Assembly (NCBI GenBank): GCA_964017155.1
Contig: OZ024857.1
Location: forward strand, 7,797,190 to 7,861,189
Length of the DNA stretch: 64,000 bases
Origin: Oasisia sp. SBJ-2009
Taxonomy: Eukaryota; Annelida; Polychaeta; Sabellida; Siboglinidae
Direction: 5' to 3'
The notes below the pieces were generated by a model. The model saw nothing but the letters and a program-made list of their open reading frames with translations. It was not told where the DNA came from and made no database searches. A program made the translations under genes and the position numbers. Every line of letters begins with the position of its first letter. Within the stretch, counting starts at the first letter, position 1. Shown one piece after another: positions 62,825 through 64,000 of this stretch.

Positions 62825-62858
62825 TGTCGCTTGCAACGTACGTACGTCGCAAGCGACA
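62825..62858. promoter_or_regulatory. 34-bp near-perfect palindrome after the HECT-like stop
   Basis: TGTCGCTTGC, then ACGTACGTACGT inside single mismatched bases, then GCAAGCGACA. One mismatched pair in 34 bases. It lies 44-77 bases beyond the stop codon of the - strand gene, where it could fold as an RNA hairpin; a role is unknown. Confidence 0.5.
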
Positions 62859-62901
62859 TCAAACAACCAGGACCTAGAAGTTCTAGCACTGAGCAACGGC
62901 G

Positions 62902-63620
62902 TCAGTCTCCGCGCTGCAGGATATGTGTGATGTCATCCTCTGACAGTCTTTGCCAGAACGCCGCCTTGTGACACGCTGGAATACCGTGATGCATCTCAGA
63001 TATCAACGCACCAGGAGTCGCCACCAAGTCCTGATAGGCGATATTCAGGACCTGCTCCTTGATCTCGGACTGCTTCGGAATGTCATGGTAACCATGAGCC
63101 GCATACAGTTCCCGCAGCCTGTCGTAATCTTCATCCGTCAAGCCGCTGAAATCTGACATAGCCTTTGTCAACAAGTCCCGCTCTCGAGGTGTCACAAAAT
63201 GGAGGAAGTCGTCGAGTAGGCACTCGTCGTCACAACGGAGGTCACTGGCTAACTTGTTGAGAACAGTTCTGGTCAGCGATGGCGGTAATCTACCAGTCAA
63301 AGCTACAGTGTGGGCGAGAATGCGTCCGAGACACTCAAACTTCCACAAATCAATTCTCGCCCTCTCCTTCGGAAGGAATGGCACTAAACGCTCCTCTCCA
63401 TGGAACAATTCCTTTGACACTAGCATCCAAAACGTCAGAAACATCGCCAATATCGAACTCTCGTTGCTAGTTTCTGGTTCTCCTAGAAACTCTACCGACA
63501 ATTTCTTAGTCGCCACGTCCTTGTCTTTGTAGAGGTGAAGTAGATCGTTCACTGGGTCGTTGCGACTAATGAAGACGTGCTCCGTCCCGTTGTCTACGCA
63601 TGATTGTAAAGCATCACAAA
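62902..63620 (-). CDS. HECT-like E3 ligase N-lobe, terminal exon
   Basis: On the - strand the acceptor TTTTAG at 63621 opens an exon of 719 bases ending in TGA at 62902. It reads CDALQSCVDNGTEHVFIS then LSVEFLGEPE, ILAMFLTFWMLVSKELF, FECLGRILAHTVALTGRLPP, DYDRLRELYAAHG and ISEMHHGIPACHKAAFWQRL then ITHILQRGD, matching the N-lobe of HECT ubiquitin ligases, which binds the E2. The C-lobe with its catalytic cysteine (about 110 residues) should follow but the frame stops, and I find no usable GT donor before the stop. It is a truncated homologue or a broken gene. The local GC content is higher than in the flanks. Confidence 0.7.
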
Positions 63621-63666
63621 CTAAAACACAAAAGGAAACAACGTCTTACACATACTGTCCACTTAC

Positions 63667-63749
63667 CTATCCATAGCAGCTGTTTGCTGAAAGCTAGATT
63701 AATCGCATCCATATCTTTGTTATGTACAGACCGCACGACAATGTTTAAC
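63667..63749 (-). CDS. HECT-like gene, upstream exon
   Basis: An 83-base exon with acceptor TTCAAAG and donor GGATAG|GTAAGT. Reads LNIVVRSVHNKDMDAINLAF then SKQLLWI, and joins in frame to the next exon (I-V-C-D-A). It supports a spliced gene on the - strand whose earlier exons lie outside the window. Confidence 0.65.
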
Positions 63750-63889
63750 CTTTGAAAAATGTAATAAAATATATTGTATTGTATGTCGTATTATAGGCTA
63801 CGGACGCAGTGGTACATTGCAATATGCAATACGATTGTCGTGGTAAGAATAATTTAAACGTTTATAGCTTATTATAACCTTGGAATATT

Positions 63890-63924
63890 CTCTCTCTCTC
63901 TTTATCTCTCAAACCATGTGTGTT

Positions 63925-64000
<76 letters not shown>
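63890..64000. repeat. (TC)n and (TA)n microsatellites at window end
   Basis: Short TC run at 63890-63901 and TA from 63928 to the end. Confidence 0.9.

Overview
This is a repeat-dense, AT-rich metazoan nuclear window. Spliced genes with GT/AG introns, tRNA-derived SINEs, at least seven kinds of non-LTR retrotransposon and very long microsatellites rule out a prokaryote or an organelle. The HEPN/LRR gene, the ankyrin TRP-like fragment and the CXC-domain transposon proteins point to a marine invertebrate, such as a lophotrochozoan or cephalochordate. I cannot fix the species.

The main host gene runs on the + strand from 21243 to 58189. I rebuilt it by hand as 16 coding exons, all with GT/AG boundaries and matching phases. 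Together they encode 714 residues: a possible N-terminal lipid-anchor motif (MGNLCC), a CXorf38/DUF4559-type HEPN domain with an intact R-N-x3-H motif, a coiled-coil region built from small duplicated phase-1 exons, a linker, five leucine-rich-repeat exons of about 28 codons each in phase 2, and a charged helical tail. This resembles an NLR-like sensor without a NACHT ATPase. Its introns hold most of the mobile DNA in the window.

Two other host genes are present in part. An ankyrin-repeat (TRP-like) fragment on the - strand (8641-9271) has a frameshift and is cut by a minisatellite. A HECT-like ubiquitin-ligase gene on the - strand (62902-63749, continuing upstream) stops before the catalytic C-lobe.

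Left flank (1-9.4 kb): an element carrying a 59-bp minisatellite (468-8640) is interrupted by a 4.9-kb palindromic DNA transposon (574-5518) with broken CXC-domain genes. A second copy of the outer element lies inverted at 60.6-62.2 kb and lacks the insertion, which gives the empty site. A 513-bp deletion derivative of the palindromic transposon sits at 16703-17215.

Middle: minisatellites of 23 bp (11.0 kb), 26 bp (18.8-19.9 kb) and 33 bp (29.1-30.6 kb); a 2.0-kb TIR element (30677-32712); a nearly complete LINE (34.87-38.9 kb); a foldback-like element built of GTTCAAC repeats (41357-45492) that contains a (GCCT)n tract of about 89 copies; and two LINEs at 47.3-51.8 kb, one of which has an exon of the host gene embedded in it.
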